From Symbiodinium natans (lineage: Eukaryota > Sar > Dinophyceae > Suessiales > Symbiodiniaceae): a stretch of DNA of 64,000 nt. Position 1 is the first letter of the stretch; each line of letters starts with the position of its first letter. The position numbers were made by a program, and so were the translations under genes. Location of the stretch: NCBI GenBank assembly GCA_905221605.1, contig CAJNDS010002841.1, forward strand, positions 62,001 to 126,000, read 5' to 3'. Shown here piece after piece: positions 13,301 to 24,600 of this stretch. The notes beneath the pieces were generated by a model, which saw nothing but the letters and a program-made list of their open reading frames with translations, did no database searches and was not told where the DNA came from.

Positions 13301-13665
13301 CCTGAGGAGGTTTGGCGTTTGGGTTTGGGGATGTTTGGGGTGAGTGCTTACAGTCCACAGATCTCTTTTGCAGGCAGGGCTAAGCCCAAACATGCGCCTG
13401 CAAGCAAAGACTCTCGAAGCGGCTCCATTGCCCAGCTGTTTTCCGATCTCGTACCTCAGGCGCCGAGCTCAGGGGCATGGCTCAATCAGATCTGACATTG
13501 GCACTGATTCCCAAGTCCTACTGTAAACGTGTTCGGCATCTGCTGGACTGCAGCAGAGGTTCTGGTGGACAGAAGACTCAGGGATTCCTTGCCAAGGCGC
13601 TCGTCACCCGGCGGTCCAAACGTCGCGCCTGGCGAGACCTCTGCGGCGGCGTCATCTGCGGCCAT
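7346..13665 (-). CDS. CaMK/CHK2-like Ser/Thr protein kinase, 15 exons
   Basis: A protein kinase phosphorylating Ser/Thr residues. Exons: 13541-13667 (ATG 13665), 13398-13454, 13201-13250, 11490-11563, 11236-11267, 11003-11064, 10525-10576, 10123-10181, 9901-9962, 9423-9540, 8977-9036, 8039-8115, 7757-7856, 7560-7635, 7346-7448 (TAA 7346-7348). Spliced length 1107 nt gives 368 residues in one frame. Motifs in order: glycine loop LGNGAASRV, catalytic lysine in LAVKAV, helix-C glutamate in DSEVGIL, hinge FLVMELVGGGELF, catalytic loop HRDLKPEN, metal-binding DFG, VGTPQYWAPE, subdomain IX YDQAADFWGLG, CGRYPFDG, and C-lobe end LSHPWV. All key catalytic residues are present. The short N-terminal tail and lack of EF hands argue against a CDPK; the CaMK/CHK2-like assignment rests on the C lobe. 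Donors are GT at 4 introns, GC at 6 and GA at 4. TTTGCAG lies directly before the start exon and could be a spliced-leader acceptor. Borders of the exons at 8977 and 8115 have one equally good alternative. Confidence 0.9.
8429..8720. repeat. Degenerate telomere-like block, C-rich on plus
   Basis: Many imperfect CCCTAAACC and CCTGAAACC units. It lies in the kinase intron between exons 8977-9036 and 8039-8115, so it is an interstitial array and not a chromosome end. Confidence 0.8.
9968..10054 (-). promoter_or_regulatory. Long polypyrimidine tract upstream of a kinase exon acceptor
   Basis: The plus strand is nearly pure purine (AGAAAGAGAG type, ending in a GAGAGAGA run). Read on the minus strand it is a CT-rich tract just before the acceptor CTTAG of the exon at 9901-9962, which carries the HRDLKPEN loop. 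The intron has a GC donor, and the tract probably helps define its 3' end. Confidence 0.5.
12053..12945. repeat. Giant palindrome of an 8-bp satellite
   Basis: The left arm (12053-12490) is about 50 copies of CCAGCCCT. The right arm (12520-12945) is about 50 copies of its reverse complement AGGGCTGG. A spacer of about 30 bp separates them. Each arm carries two rare GGATTAAG interruptions (near 12099 and 12202-12225 on the left, 12861 and 12901 on the right, reverse-complemented), so the arms mirror each other beyond the simple unit. The block lies inside the 1.6-kb kinase intron between exons 13201-13250 and 11490-11563. The 313-codon ORF across it is a by-product of the 8-bp period. Confidence 0.95.
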
Positions 13666-13680
13666 TCCTGCAAACAGATT
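13663..13680 (-). promoter_or_regulatory. Candidate spliced-leader trans-splice acceptor
   Basis: On the minus strand a pyrimidine-leaning stretch ends in TTTGCAG two bases before the kinase ATG. Dinoflagellate mRNAs commonly receive a spliced leader at an AG in the 5' UTR (established). That this AG is used is inference; it could equally be an ordinary acceptor of an internal exon. Confidence 0.3.
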
Positions 13681-14629
13681 TTATTTGCGGGGGGGGCGAT
13701 GTACTAGCCTGAGTTACACAGACCCTCCCCTGGCCTGTACACGCGGCGCAGTGCTCCAAGTTGGCATGGGTTGGGGAAGGGATCGTGCGCGGGCTATTTG
13801 GTTTGGAGTTCGTGGGTGTGGCCATGCAAAGGGGCGGTTAATGGCTAGCTGCTGGCTCGACTCCATGTCGGGGGGCCTTTATCCGTACGGAAGCATGCTA
13901 TGGGATGCCAAGCGCAAATTTCGTGGGCATTCAAGCATCGCCTTAATGACTTCATGCGCTGTCATGCCATGAGTCTTTTCAGCGGCGATGGGCCCTAGGC
14001 AATCTCCTACGGGGGGCTGGGCAAAAATGCACAACCTCGACCCGCAAATCCTGCAGCGAAACCTCGAGATCCGCTCACCGTCACACAATATGGACAGCAG
14101 GCCATCCAAACCCACCAGTCCGAAAACTAATCCCTCTAATCCCACCTAGGACAACTCACCTGAAACACCAAAGGCTCATCAAAATGCTATACGAGAAGAC
14201 CCGCCGCCTGGGGGCCAATCCCAGACCCTTGAAAGCGTGCAGACGGTTGAACGAGAAAATGGATGGAAATCACCAGGGTTCGTGAGAGGAGGCCTGACAC
14301 AAAAGTGTGCGAGAGATATTTGTTGATGACATGCCTTCGCAGAGCAGTTCTGCAGCCGATACCTCGCAAGATGCATCTTGACTCTTATCCAGTCGAAATG
14401 CTTTTGAGAAGCCATCTTTCAAACTAAAGCCTGCGCTGTCGGGGAGTATCCACGCCCCGTTTGGGGGACAAGGAGTAGAGCTGCAACTGGGATGCCTGCA
14501 AAAGTAGAAGAGGGGCTGTGCCCTGCACAGTAGCAGGGATGTTGCCATGTACCAGTTCTGGCAGATGCTTCGTGGAGGAGGACCAACGTCTTAAAAGCCT
14601 GACAAATTTTGATTTTTGGGGGGACTTTG

Positions 14630-17290
14630 GGGGCTAAAGCCTGGAGGCCGCATCTCCAAGGTCCAGATGCACGTGTGAGAAGTGAGACGAAAGGTCAGGG
14701 TTCCGGTCCCCTGGTCCCTTTCCATCACTGGATACAGAGCGCCGTCGGCTCAGAGAATCGTAATCTGCCTGGCGGCAGAATTCACAGCGCTGGGATTGAA
14801 CTGCATTTCCCATGCAAACATCGCCAAACTCATCGAAACTCAGCGAGCATCTGCAAGCCACATGTATGACTTGCAATCATTCAGCAACCACGTCGGCCGG
14901 ACTCGTTGTGTTCTGGCTCCGGCTCCTGCACTGCCAGCGGCCAGCGCATGCTAATAGACTTCTGGTGCAAGGTTGGCATGGCACTATGATTCGCAGAAGA
15001 AATGCAAGTAGAGAAAACAGCCTGGAATCCTGGAATGTAGTGCACTAGAACTAGCACAGCCTAAAGGCTGATATCCTCAAACGCGACCACTTTCCCCTGC
15101 ATCTGCAGACATCCGGCATCATACCCGACCCCCCGCCGCACCGCAATGCGTCGAACCGGGGGCGGCGGCTTCTGCTTGTTCCCTGTGCGGGTGTGGGCAG
15201 ACGGCAGGATCTCCGGACTTTTTCGGGTCAAGACTACGGCATACCCAAATCAGCATCCCAAATTCCTGGAAAAGGAACCCTCAATGCGCAAAATGCACAT
15301 CTGAACGTGCGAGATCCTGGGTGGGCAGCAGTCCATTTTCCGGCGGTGGTGCTCACATATGCTGGTGATTTTGCAGGCTTTCACCGCCCGCTCCTACTTG
15401 AACAATCAAGTCGAAATACCGAGTCACCAAGCCCTGGAAGTGATCTCGTACTTCAGCCTGAACTTTATCTGATCGCCAAAGGCCCCTGAATTTGAAACTC
15501 ACGTCGAGAAACAAGAGACTGAGCTGGCGCCCCCAGGGTAGCGAAAGAGGTGCCGAAACTCACGCCTCGGCTGCGCAAATCTGTTGAGCACCCCAAACTA
15601 CACCTCCAAAGCACCTGAACGCACAATTTTCCGGATTGATCCCAAAAAGTGGGCTCCTGGCATGAACGCCTCATGCCGCAACTCCATCAGAGGCGTCTTC
15701 GCTCCGTAGTCCTTCCAAGTGAGACAACAGCCTTTCGAGACCTGAAGCGCCCTTCGGCTCGAAACCTTCGGCGCCCCTCTGCACCTTCAACATCCTTCAA
15801 CTCCCAACAGCACGGCAGGGCCCTTAAATTCTCCTCGTGGCTGCGAGCGATGGAGTCCAGGGCATCATCATGGGGGCTCTTCCACCTGGAGCCGATGGGT
15901 GGAACAACTAGCGTTTATACTATGCTGTTTTTGCAGCACACAGTGCTCAAGCTTGGTGACCGGAGGTGAACACCGCGTAAGAAGCAACAATTGTTAACGA
16001 TGCACATGGACATGGCCCAAGTATGCTAAGTATACCTTACGCGGTTGTTGTGTGAAGGCATTCGCGTTTTCGAGGATCACGCCGAAACGATGAAACGGCA
16101 GGCTTCTCGAATTCGGTCCTGCTTGAGGCAAGGCAAGATTGAAGGGGAGAAGGAGCATCAGAAAGGATGCCAAACGCACACCGTCGCCTGCCGCTGCCTC
16201 TTGCAGCTTAAAGCCTACATGTTCCCCGATGTTTCTGAGCTCCGGGCCTGAAACCACGCATAGGATCCTCAGCAGGGTTTAGGGTTTGGGGTTTGCACTG
16301 TAGGCTTTGGACGCTTTAGACTGTCTCTAGACTCTTTAGACAGCTTCAGGCTTTAGGCTTCGGGGTGGATTGAAGGGGAGCCTGTCATGGTCGATCCTTG
16401 TCTTCGCGAAATTGGGTTGCCATCTCAAGGGCGGCAACCACTTTACTAAACCTCAAGAGGACCATGACACAGATTCAGCCAAGAGTCGTGGTAGGGGAAG
16501 GTGTAATTGCCAGGCGGCGCAGACGCTGACGAAACAGAGTACCTACCACTTGGGGATGAGTTTGCCATAGTTTGCCTCCAGTTCACTGTTCTGAGGGCAA
16601 CTGCTGCTTCGGCTATGCTACGCTGAAGAACACACAAAGGATGCTCAAACAAGTCCAAGAGAGTTTTCTGTCAGGCGCACAGAAGTACTGATGAACCCCA
16701 CTCCTCAACAGAATGAAACTGTGCTAGAATCCGTGACTTCTGTGATGGCAGCATCCCAGCAGACCATGTAGGCTTACGTCTTTGGTTCTCCGAATGCAGC
16801 CCTGGGCACCACCAGTACTCCGCCACAGTCCCCCAAGCCTGTCGCATTCTTTTGAGCTGGGAGGGCATCCACACGTCCTGAAATATTGCACTGCTGGAAG
16901 CCATCCGACAAACTAGCCAACCGCATCCAACCACCAACCCTGCTTGGAAGCTCATGTGTCGATTGATGGGTGGCTGTAGGGTATCTCCAACAACCCCAAC
17001 TTGGGCTCATGGAATATCTCTGAGAATGCCGAATTCCTGAACTACTCTCAAGCTTCGGCATCGAAGCAATCCATGCTGACATAGTTTGCACATGGGAATC
17101 CCGGACTTCAGATTCGATCTCTTCATCCCATCCCGACGGTGGATGCCCGGAACATCCAAGGAACTTGGGCAACTTGGGTCTTTCTTCCCTTGGTTCCCGT
17201 TCGGTGCCACATCCTTTTCGCTGCCACAGGAAGCAGGTGAAAGCGCCGGCCCTTCGGGTCGATCTGCTTCCGGCAACATCATGAACTTCC
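14630..17290 (-). CDS. Exon fragments of an unidentified minus-strand gene
   Basis: I do not recognise this gene. Protein-like minus-strand segments include 17160-17288 (FMMLPEADRPEGPALSPAS, preceded by the acceptor CTTACAG), about 16205-16250 (PELRNIGEHV, with acceptor TTTCAG and a possible GC donor), 15786-15872 (DDALDSIARSHEENLRAL) and 15362-15470 (QAEVRDHFQGLVTRYFDLIV). A further open frame covers 14634-14876. Phases were not chained, so this may be one gene or two. The plus-strand frame at 16045-16251 is also protein-like, so the strand of that piece is less certain. Same orientation as the flanking kinase and helicase. Confidence 0.4.
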
Positions 17291-17391
17291 TGTAAGGAAT
17301 AAAGGCATCAGAACTCCGCAGAGCCCCAGTTATGCAACGACCACTTACACAAACGCGGGCCAGCTCTCCTAAACCAACTTTCTCCCTCCTG

Positions 17392-17412
17392 TATATATAT
17401 ATATATATATAT
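17392..17412. repeat. (TA)n microsatellite
   Basis: About ten TA units. Confidence 0.9.
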
Positions 17413-17649
17413 CAATTTACAACATGAGCACGTAGACCAACATCCTCACATCACTCCAATTTGCAACATCCTACGACTCTCTCGGCGCTGCCACGACGTA
17501 GACGCAAGGATCCTCGATGTCGGCTACCTGGGCACGCAGTTTCAAATGACAAACACTCCGACAAACTCTCTCGAAATAGAGAAGGATCGACCAAAGTCAA
17601 GGCAGGCATCCTCGGGCTAAACGATGAGGCTCCAGGCGGAAGCACGCTT

Positions 17650-18890
17650 AGTTGTAACGTTATTCTTTGCTTACCTGTAACTTTCTGTGTTTTGCTACAT
17701 TTACTTGCTTGTAACTTCTTTTTTTGCTTACTCGTAACTTTGTCCGTGCCGTTTCCCGACGAGGGGTGCCAAAACCCTTGCTTGCCTGTAACCTTTTCTT
17801 CGGCCTCAAACTGCGAATGCTGTGAATTACAGCATATGCAGTCCGTTACAGGCTTCAAGTCTTGCAACTTGCAGTCTTGCGGGGCTTCTCGCGCTTGGGC
17901 CTTATCCCTTAGGGCTCCCGGGGGGCTTAGGGTTTAGGGTTTAGGGTTATAGGCCCCTGTCCTAACTATGGGAGGTGCCTGTCTATAGGGGTTATTAGGG
18001 CTTAGGTGTTGAGGGTTTTTTGGGGTTTAGGGCTTAAGGATTTTTAGCCCCCCCTCCCATTTGCAAACACAGCACTCGCATGATGGGTTCGAAAAAGAAT
18101 AAAGTTCGTGGTTTTTAGGGTTTAGGGGTTTTAGGGCTTAGGGATTTTTAGGGCTGAGGGTGTTTTTGGGGTCTAGGGTTTAGGGATTTTTAGCCCCCCC
18201 TCCCATTTGCAAACACAACACGCACATGATGGGTTCGTAAGAGAATAAAGCGGGGGGGTTGGGGGGTCGCAGCCCCCCCCACCCAATTTGCAAACACAAA
18301 TGCTCGCATGATGAGAACGGAAGAAACATGCCTATGTTTAGGGGCTTTTAGGGTTTAGGGCTTAGGGATTTTTAAGTTTTGGGGTTTAGGGCTTAGAGTT
18401 TTTTGGGGTTGCGGGTTTTTTTGGTTTAGGGCTCAGGGGTTCTTAGGGTGTATAGGGCTTAGGGCTTTTAGGGTTTAGGGGTTTTTAGGGTTTAGGGTTT
18501 AGGGTTTATGAAGGTTTAGCTTTTTAGTGTTTACGGCCAGGTTTTTGGGGTTTAGGCTCAGGGGTTTGAGGGTTTAGAGCGTAGGGCTTTTAGGGTTTAA
18601 GGGTTATTAGGGTTTAGGGTTTCGGGCTTTTGAGGTTTAGGGCTTTGGGTTTAGGGCCAGGTTTTAGGGTTTAGGGTTCAAGGGTGTTGAGGGTTTAGGG
18701 TTGTTGGGGTTTAGGGTTTTTAAGGATTTAGGGTTTAGGGGTCTTTAGGGTTTAGGGGTTTTTTGAGTTTGATTGGGGTTGACCCAATTCCCTTATATTT
18801 ACTGCGTGTGCCAACAGTCCAGGTACCAAAAGTCACGACTAAGCAAAAACAAAAGTTACAACTAAGCAAAAACAAGTTACAACTACCCTA
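17650..18890. repeat. TTTAGGG-like block bracketed by inverted GTAAC/TTGC motifs
   Basis: From about 17925 to 18775 the plus strand is dense in imperfect GGGTTTAGGG units. Inside are three copies of a 55-60 bp element (18046-18105, 18192-18250, 18271-18325) running from a C-tract through TTGCAAACACA to an ATGATG-type end. The left flank (17650-17800) has three or four copies of TTGCTTACTTGTAAC-like words. The right flank (18838-18890) has the same word reverse-complemented (GTTACAACTAAGCAAAAAC) twice. No gene seen. Confidence 0.8.
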
Positions 18891-20690
18891 GCTACCCTCC
18901 AGGCTCCACTACTGAATCACAACCCCTGAAGAAGAAGCGATCCGGAGTAACTTGAACAAGCTCTAATTGCGTTTTTCTCTCCTGCGACTGGTTCAAGCAA
19001 TGATCTGAACCTTGGGCCTTGTCTGACATGAAGGTGGGTCCTGAGGCCTTGCATCTACGAAGCCACTTGCCACCCCACTGCAAGCCACGCAAAAAGGAAC
19101 CGCCATGCTGCGCCCATCTTCTCCGCATTCTCGCGCGTGATTTCCGGCGGGCGTCCCTCGCAAAAGCATGGAAATTGGATCAGTTGGCTTGTAGCCTCCC
19201 CCCCCTTGCAAACTACTATCCATGTGTGGGCAGAACCTCATCCAGCGCCCCGATCGACGCGGCAAAACGCTTTGCCTTTCCAGGTTGGAATGGCGGTTTG
19301 GTCACTCGATCCACACAAGACCTGGCTTGAAAATCCTAAGTCTCAAAACTCCTTTTTCCACATCACAACTAAGCCTACTCACCCTAACCCTAGAGACTCT
19401 GACCCCAAATAGTAAACCTCAACCCTAGTTAGATAGGCCCCAGATCCAAAACACCTTCAACCCTGACCGTAGCCCTCCCTGAACCCTACCCTACAGGTGC
19501 AGCTTTCTTCGCGTCCTGAGCAGGTCGTCTTGGTGAACTGCGTTCGGCTTTTGGTTCTTGATTGTGGGCGTGGTCACTGAGCAAGACTAATTCCAAAAAC
19601 TCACGGGTCGCACGGTACCTCGCGTGAGAAGAGAGTGTGGAGTTTCGAGCTTGGTTGGTTCTCGACTCGGCGGCATGCTGAGTGAACGGATACCTTTGCA
19701 AAAGCTCTGGAAGCCCGCTGTCGGCAACGAAAGCAAAAGCTAAAGCAAAAGTAAGCAACTGCGCCCTTCATTTGCACCCTTCCTCCTGGCCTCACGCATG
19801 ATTTCCAGCTTGCTGAGGCTCGAGTTGCGCATTACATGGTTGATCCTTGGGTTCGGAAAGCCTACCACCAACTTGCAATAGCTTGCATGTCCTTAGAAGG
19901 GTTCGGCTTTCAGACTAAGGCTTTGGTGAACTTGCAGTTGCTTGCCAGGCTTGGAAATCCTCAGATCGATGTGAGACGTTGAGGCTCTGAGCGACAATGG
20001 CACCAATCGTGCTTAGATCAGCTCCATCTGCCTATACACCTTTGTGCACACACCCATGTGTACATTCGCTCGTGTGTGTCTGTGTGTGCTTCAGCAAGTT
20101 GCATATGTACGTGAGGTCGCACCTTGATGTTGTGCACGCCGACCATCAACCCAATGTTTCGAAACTGACCTACCGTCCCCGAAAGCCTACAGGCGTGTGC
20201 GGGCGTCGCCTCGCAGATATCAGTAAGGGGTTTTGGGCAAGGCTACAAGCCTTAGACTCCCAAACCATCCCAAACTGAGGCTTGCAGCCTTGCAGGCAGA
20301 TCCCACGCGTTCTCACACAGAATGTCTGTGCGATTCTTTCTATTGGAATGCCTGCCTGACATCCGAGGATAACCGAGGAGAGTTTTGAGTTAAACCCTGT
20401 CGGCCGAGTGGCCGAGAGTAGTAGGCTTGAGCCTTGACGTTCTTGGCGATGGGCATGCTGACAAAGTCTGGCATCACCTAAACTGTCTGACTCGGGATGA
20501 ATACTTAGGGCTAAGTGGATGCTAAGTGGAGAGTAGGCAGTTGAGCAGTTCACGGGTGCAGATTTGGCAGATCTTGGTGAGAGGCAAGCGAGTGCTGCAT
20601 CGTCTCCCCTTAGGACAGCCAGGAGCCCAAACCGTCGATGCCACCCCCCACCCCCCCACCCTTCCGGATTCCTGTACGCATCTGCAATAT
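18891..20690. other. Stretch without a supported gene
   Basis: A minus-strand frame at 19486-19758 is open for 90 codons with an alanine/arginine/lysine-rich end but no recognised family. Short telomere-like remnants occur at 19375-19500. Nothing else can be supported. Confidence 0.35.
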
Positions 20691-20704
20691 TCCGTACAGA
20701 GTTT

Positions 20705-20845
20705 GTACGATTCTGGCAGGGGTCTCGGGTTTGGGATTCTTGGGCACCAAGATGTTCCGCGCCTCCTTCGTAGTGGGTACTGGAGCCTCAATGAGGCCCA
20801 GGTCCGCCACGTCGGCCAGAAAGCCTGGCAGCGGTTTGCTGGCTC
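20705..20845 (-). CDS. Orphan exon, possible C-terminal part of the helicase gene
   Basis: The minus frame reads as globular protein with the core FLADVADLGLIEAPVPTTKE followed by ARNILVPKNPKPE. It lies about 0.8 kb downstream of the helicase motif VI exon in the same orientation, so it may be a later exon of that gene or the start of the next one. No family recognised. Confidence 0.4.
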
Positions 20846-21624
20846 CGGGTTTCTGGGGTTTAGAGTCTTATTTTGCCTAAAGTGAAAGTTCGGCGGTGTT
20901 GAGTTTCTGGGCAGGTTGAGAGTGTGATCGGCGCCACTGCAGGAACTAAGTACGACATCCATATGTTGCGGCTGGATTCTGTTCTGTTCTGGGAGACGGG
21001 CGGGTAAAAAAGGCTGTGTGTTGAAGCACGACTCGCCGGAAGGGGTTTGGGGTGGGTGAGAAAGTCGGAGGATTTCCTAAACCAGCAAGCCGCGAGAACA
21101 AAGACCTGGTTCTTGCCCGCACCCAGATTGTGTACCCTGAGTTGTGCACACATGCACTTCCGAAATTACTGCAGAGTGCTGCCTCTTACAAGTGCCGTCA
21201 CCCGATTTCAGTGTCTTTCACGAATGCCATTTAATTCCTCACTGTCTGCACGGTGACCTGCAAGTGGGAGCAGGATCCGCACTTGAGCTTGCTAATCCCA
21301 AAACGTTGAGGCCCCTCACGTTGCGGCATTCCTGTGGGGGCGGGGGGGGGCGGGCGCTCAGCTCTCCCGAATGTGCTTGCCATCTTGAAGTCTCAACTTG
21401 TCTCAACCTTATCGGGCCTAGTCACTACACTCCCGAGTTCCCAAAGGTTGCGAAAGAACTCCGGCCTTGCTCGAAGTCGTGGAGAAGGAGCAACCTTGAG
21501 GCCGAGGGCAAGAACAGCTCTGGTCGAATTCGGGCCTTCAACACCCAATGACTTTCAATGCACCAATAGCCCCAATCATTTGCCAAACACGAAGCACCTC
21601 GCCCGAAACTTCCTGGAACTCCTT

Positions 21625-24600
21625 TTGCCCAGCAGCCCTTGGCCCTCGCGGCCCGCGCGGCCGGTACGGCCAAGGCGATGCACATACTCCTCAGATTACT
21701 TCGGGAGGTCAGGAAGAGTTTTCGCTGTGTTTTGCCGATTGGCGAGAAAAGACATGTTTGGATAGACGGATGGAATGGAAGAAGGGGGTCTGCTTTTTCG
21801 TGGCTTCACTGGGTTCCCTGCGAAAAAAGTTTGGGCAGACACGTCGGCATATGCCGACAAAAAGGGCGTTTGGGGCTTCGCGGGGTTTCACGGGGCCTGC
21901 AATCTGATGGCAACAACAGAAAGGCTCGAGGTTCAAACGCTTCGAGGGAGCAACCAACACTGGAATCTTTCCTGGAGCTTCGTGCAATGCTGTGTGGTTG
22001 GAAATGCATGGACTAGCAATGAAGCCTGAGAGCCTCTTGTGCAACCACATACGTCACATAAGACAGAAACCACCCGAAATGAACTTCATGCTGAATGTTA
22101 CGACCTACAGCGGTCTAGCACAACCTTTGAGTAGCTTCCGCATCTTGGCGCGAGGCCTCTTTGGAATGGGCTGCTCCCATCTGTATCACATGCGTGACAC
22201 CTGGAAAATTGCTGTCACGAAATCTGCTTATTCGACCCTGTTCCCCTCGGGCTCCGCACCAGAATCCATCTCCTTCTCCCTCCCCCTGTCCCTCCCCCTG
22301 CGCCCCAAACGTCTGGCCACCCCGCGCCCCTCCCCTGTGTGTAGAGCTGCCAGATTTGGTTGGGGCAATCTGGTGTCGTGCGGGGAGGGGTGGAAAGTGT
22401 GAAGAAGCTGTTCTTGGTGCGAATTTGACTTGGGGCCCGACTCTTATGGGCACCATGAGGACCCCCGAAAACCGCGGTCGGAGAACCATCACTTTGCTCA
22501 ACAAATCTTCCCAGCAACCCCACACGTCCTCCAAGCTCACGTACGCAATCAGTTTAAGGATGTTCAAGGTTTTGGGTTTATGGGTCGGCTGCTCCGCGGC
22601 GTCTTTTTCCTGGGCCTGCAGTTTGTTTTCCGTATCTGCACCCCATCCATGCGGAACCTCCGAGGCGCAACGCTTGGACCGCCGACACGCACGTCCCGTG
22701 GCTTGGGCCGGCTCCCAGTCCGCGCAAGCGCTTCATTATCAAAGCAAGGAAGGCATGGAGCAAAATAGCATGTGCGGAACTCTGCACAAAAATCAACAGG
22801 CCTGGGTAGTCCAAACCACGGGCGGAAACGTCGCTGGTGAAAAGCCTTGACCATGCTTGTCTCATTCGGTCTCCAAGGACACGCAGGGTGCTATGCTTCC
22901 GAGGTCATGTTTACAGGAATGGAAAGATCGCAGGGAGGAGTGCAGGACCTAGATGAAAGGTTGCGGGTCAAGCGACACCAAAGGCGAAATCCATGCATGG
23001 AATTCCCATGCCAAGGACATTCGGCGAACGACTTGCTCTCAAAGCTTTCAGAACCAGAGCGCGAACCAACAATAACTCACGAGGACCAAGTGCCTAAGGG
23101 CCCTAAACCCTACAACCCTCCCCAATTGAACCGCCGCCGCAGGGCACCCCGCTCGCTGCCCCGCGAAAGCGCTCAGACTCCTCCGTCCTGCTTGGCCGCG
23201 CAGCTGCAGTCAAAAGCTACTTTGGCTGGGCTGCGGAGCTCGGTACAAGTTGAAGTAGAAAATGCAGCGGCAAATGCTCGCACTCCAAGGATTCCGAGGA
23301 AGACACTTAGCGCATCTCACGCTGGCACGCAGAAGTGCACCACACCCAGCAGAAGTGTCGGTTCTAGCTGCGTCTCAAAGGTCCTCTGATTCTGCTTTCT
23401 GCGCGCATGAATCTCGAAAACCGGCAGGTCAGTGCCTGCACAGGCAGCTGCACAAGACTGCTCAACATAGTTCAGGTCTTAAAAGCTGAGCGCCCCGAGC
23501 AGGGCCGGTGATTTTGGCGCATTCTACGAAGATCGATTCCACCCGCCAAAGCCCGCCAAGCTCAAGACTCAAGATCGGACAAACTCTGAAATCCAAGAGT
23601 CCACAAGAGGCTCGCCTGACTTCCGAAAAGCCTCGGCATAGTAGGCAGCGATACGGCCCGTCATGAAGATCACCACCTGAGGGGCTCCAGGGCTGCTTTC
23701 TTCTTTCACATTTGTTCTTTGAAACTTTTTGGGACTTTAGACACACACAAATTTTGTGAGAACAAGGAAATCGAACATGAGATCGAGCGGCGACTTTTGA
23801 GTCCACCTCTGCGGCCGCCAGCGTGAGGGATGCCCAAAGGCCTGTCTCAGACTGCCGATGAGGTCGGAACTAGTCGGAACCCATCCCCAAACCCCTAAGA
23901 TCCCCCAAAACCGCCCAAAACCGTTAAAACGAACCTTGAGCGATCTGAACGTATCCCAAAGGCCCCCGGCACATGGCACAACTATGCACAACTATGCACA
24001 ACTGATAAAGTCCAGGAGTCATTCCGTCATACGTTCTGTTGGCAAGACCTGGAAAGCAAGAGATTTGGAGGATGAGTGAGTAAAGGTTTCTGGGCAGTTG
24101 AAGGCTTCGGTGGTGGCATCGGTGATGGCTTTCACGACTCCACACATCTGAGGGCAAGGCAGCATAGGTCTGGCAGATATGCTCAGGCACCAAGGCATCA
24201 TCAGAGTGAATGACCTTGCGACCCGCTGCCCACCAACGAGAAATCGCTTTGAAGCTAGGGCTGACTTTCGTACTTTAGGTGCAACTTCCAAGGCCAGAAC
24301 CTTCCTTGAAAAAAACACACTACTAAACCATGCAGCATCAGGAATGCGAAGCAGGATTCTCTGCTTCACATCTCCTGAGGGCCAGTCATTAGAAGTGCAG
24401 TACAAGACTGCGGTCGCAGTGTCAATCAGATACAGATAGACTCAGAAACGTTGACGGAGGACGGAGGACGCCGTGGACAGCCAAGTGGCAAAGTGCCACC
24501 ACCGCACCAGATCACGCTCGCAGAGTGCTAAGCGCAAGAGAAGACCAATGAAAGCCAAGCCACATCCACATACATGTGATCCGGTTTGCCAATCTGGCTG

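Noticed and set aside
22847..23389. 180-codon plus-strand ORF
   Set aside because: It lies within helicase introns on the opposite strand, with no domain and no exon partners.
23462..23806. Helicase motif IV exon (IFVECAKI-like words near 23520)
   Set aside because: The resemblance is weak and no acceptable splice phase joined it to the neighbouring exons, so it was left out of the gene model.
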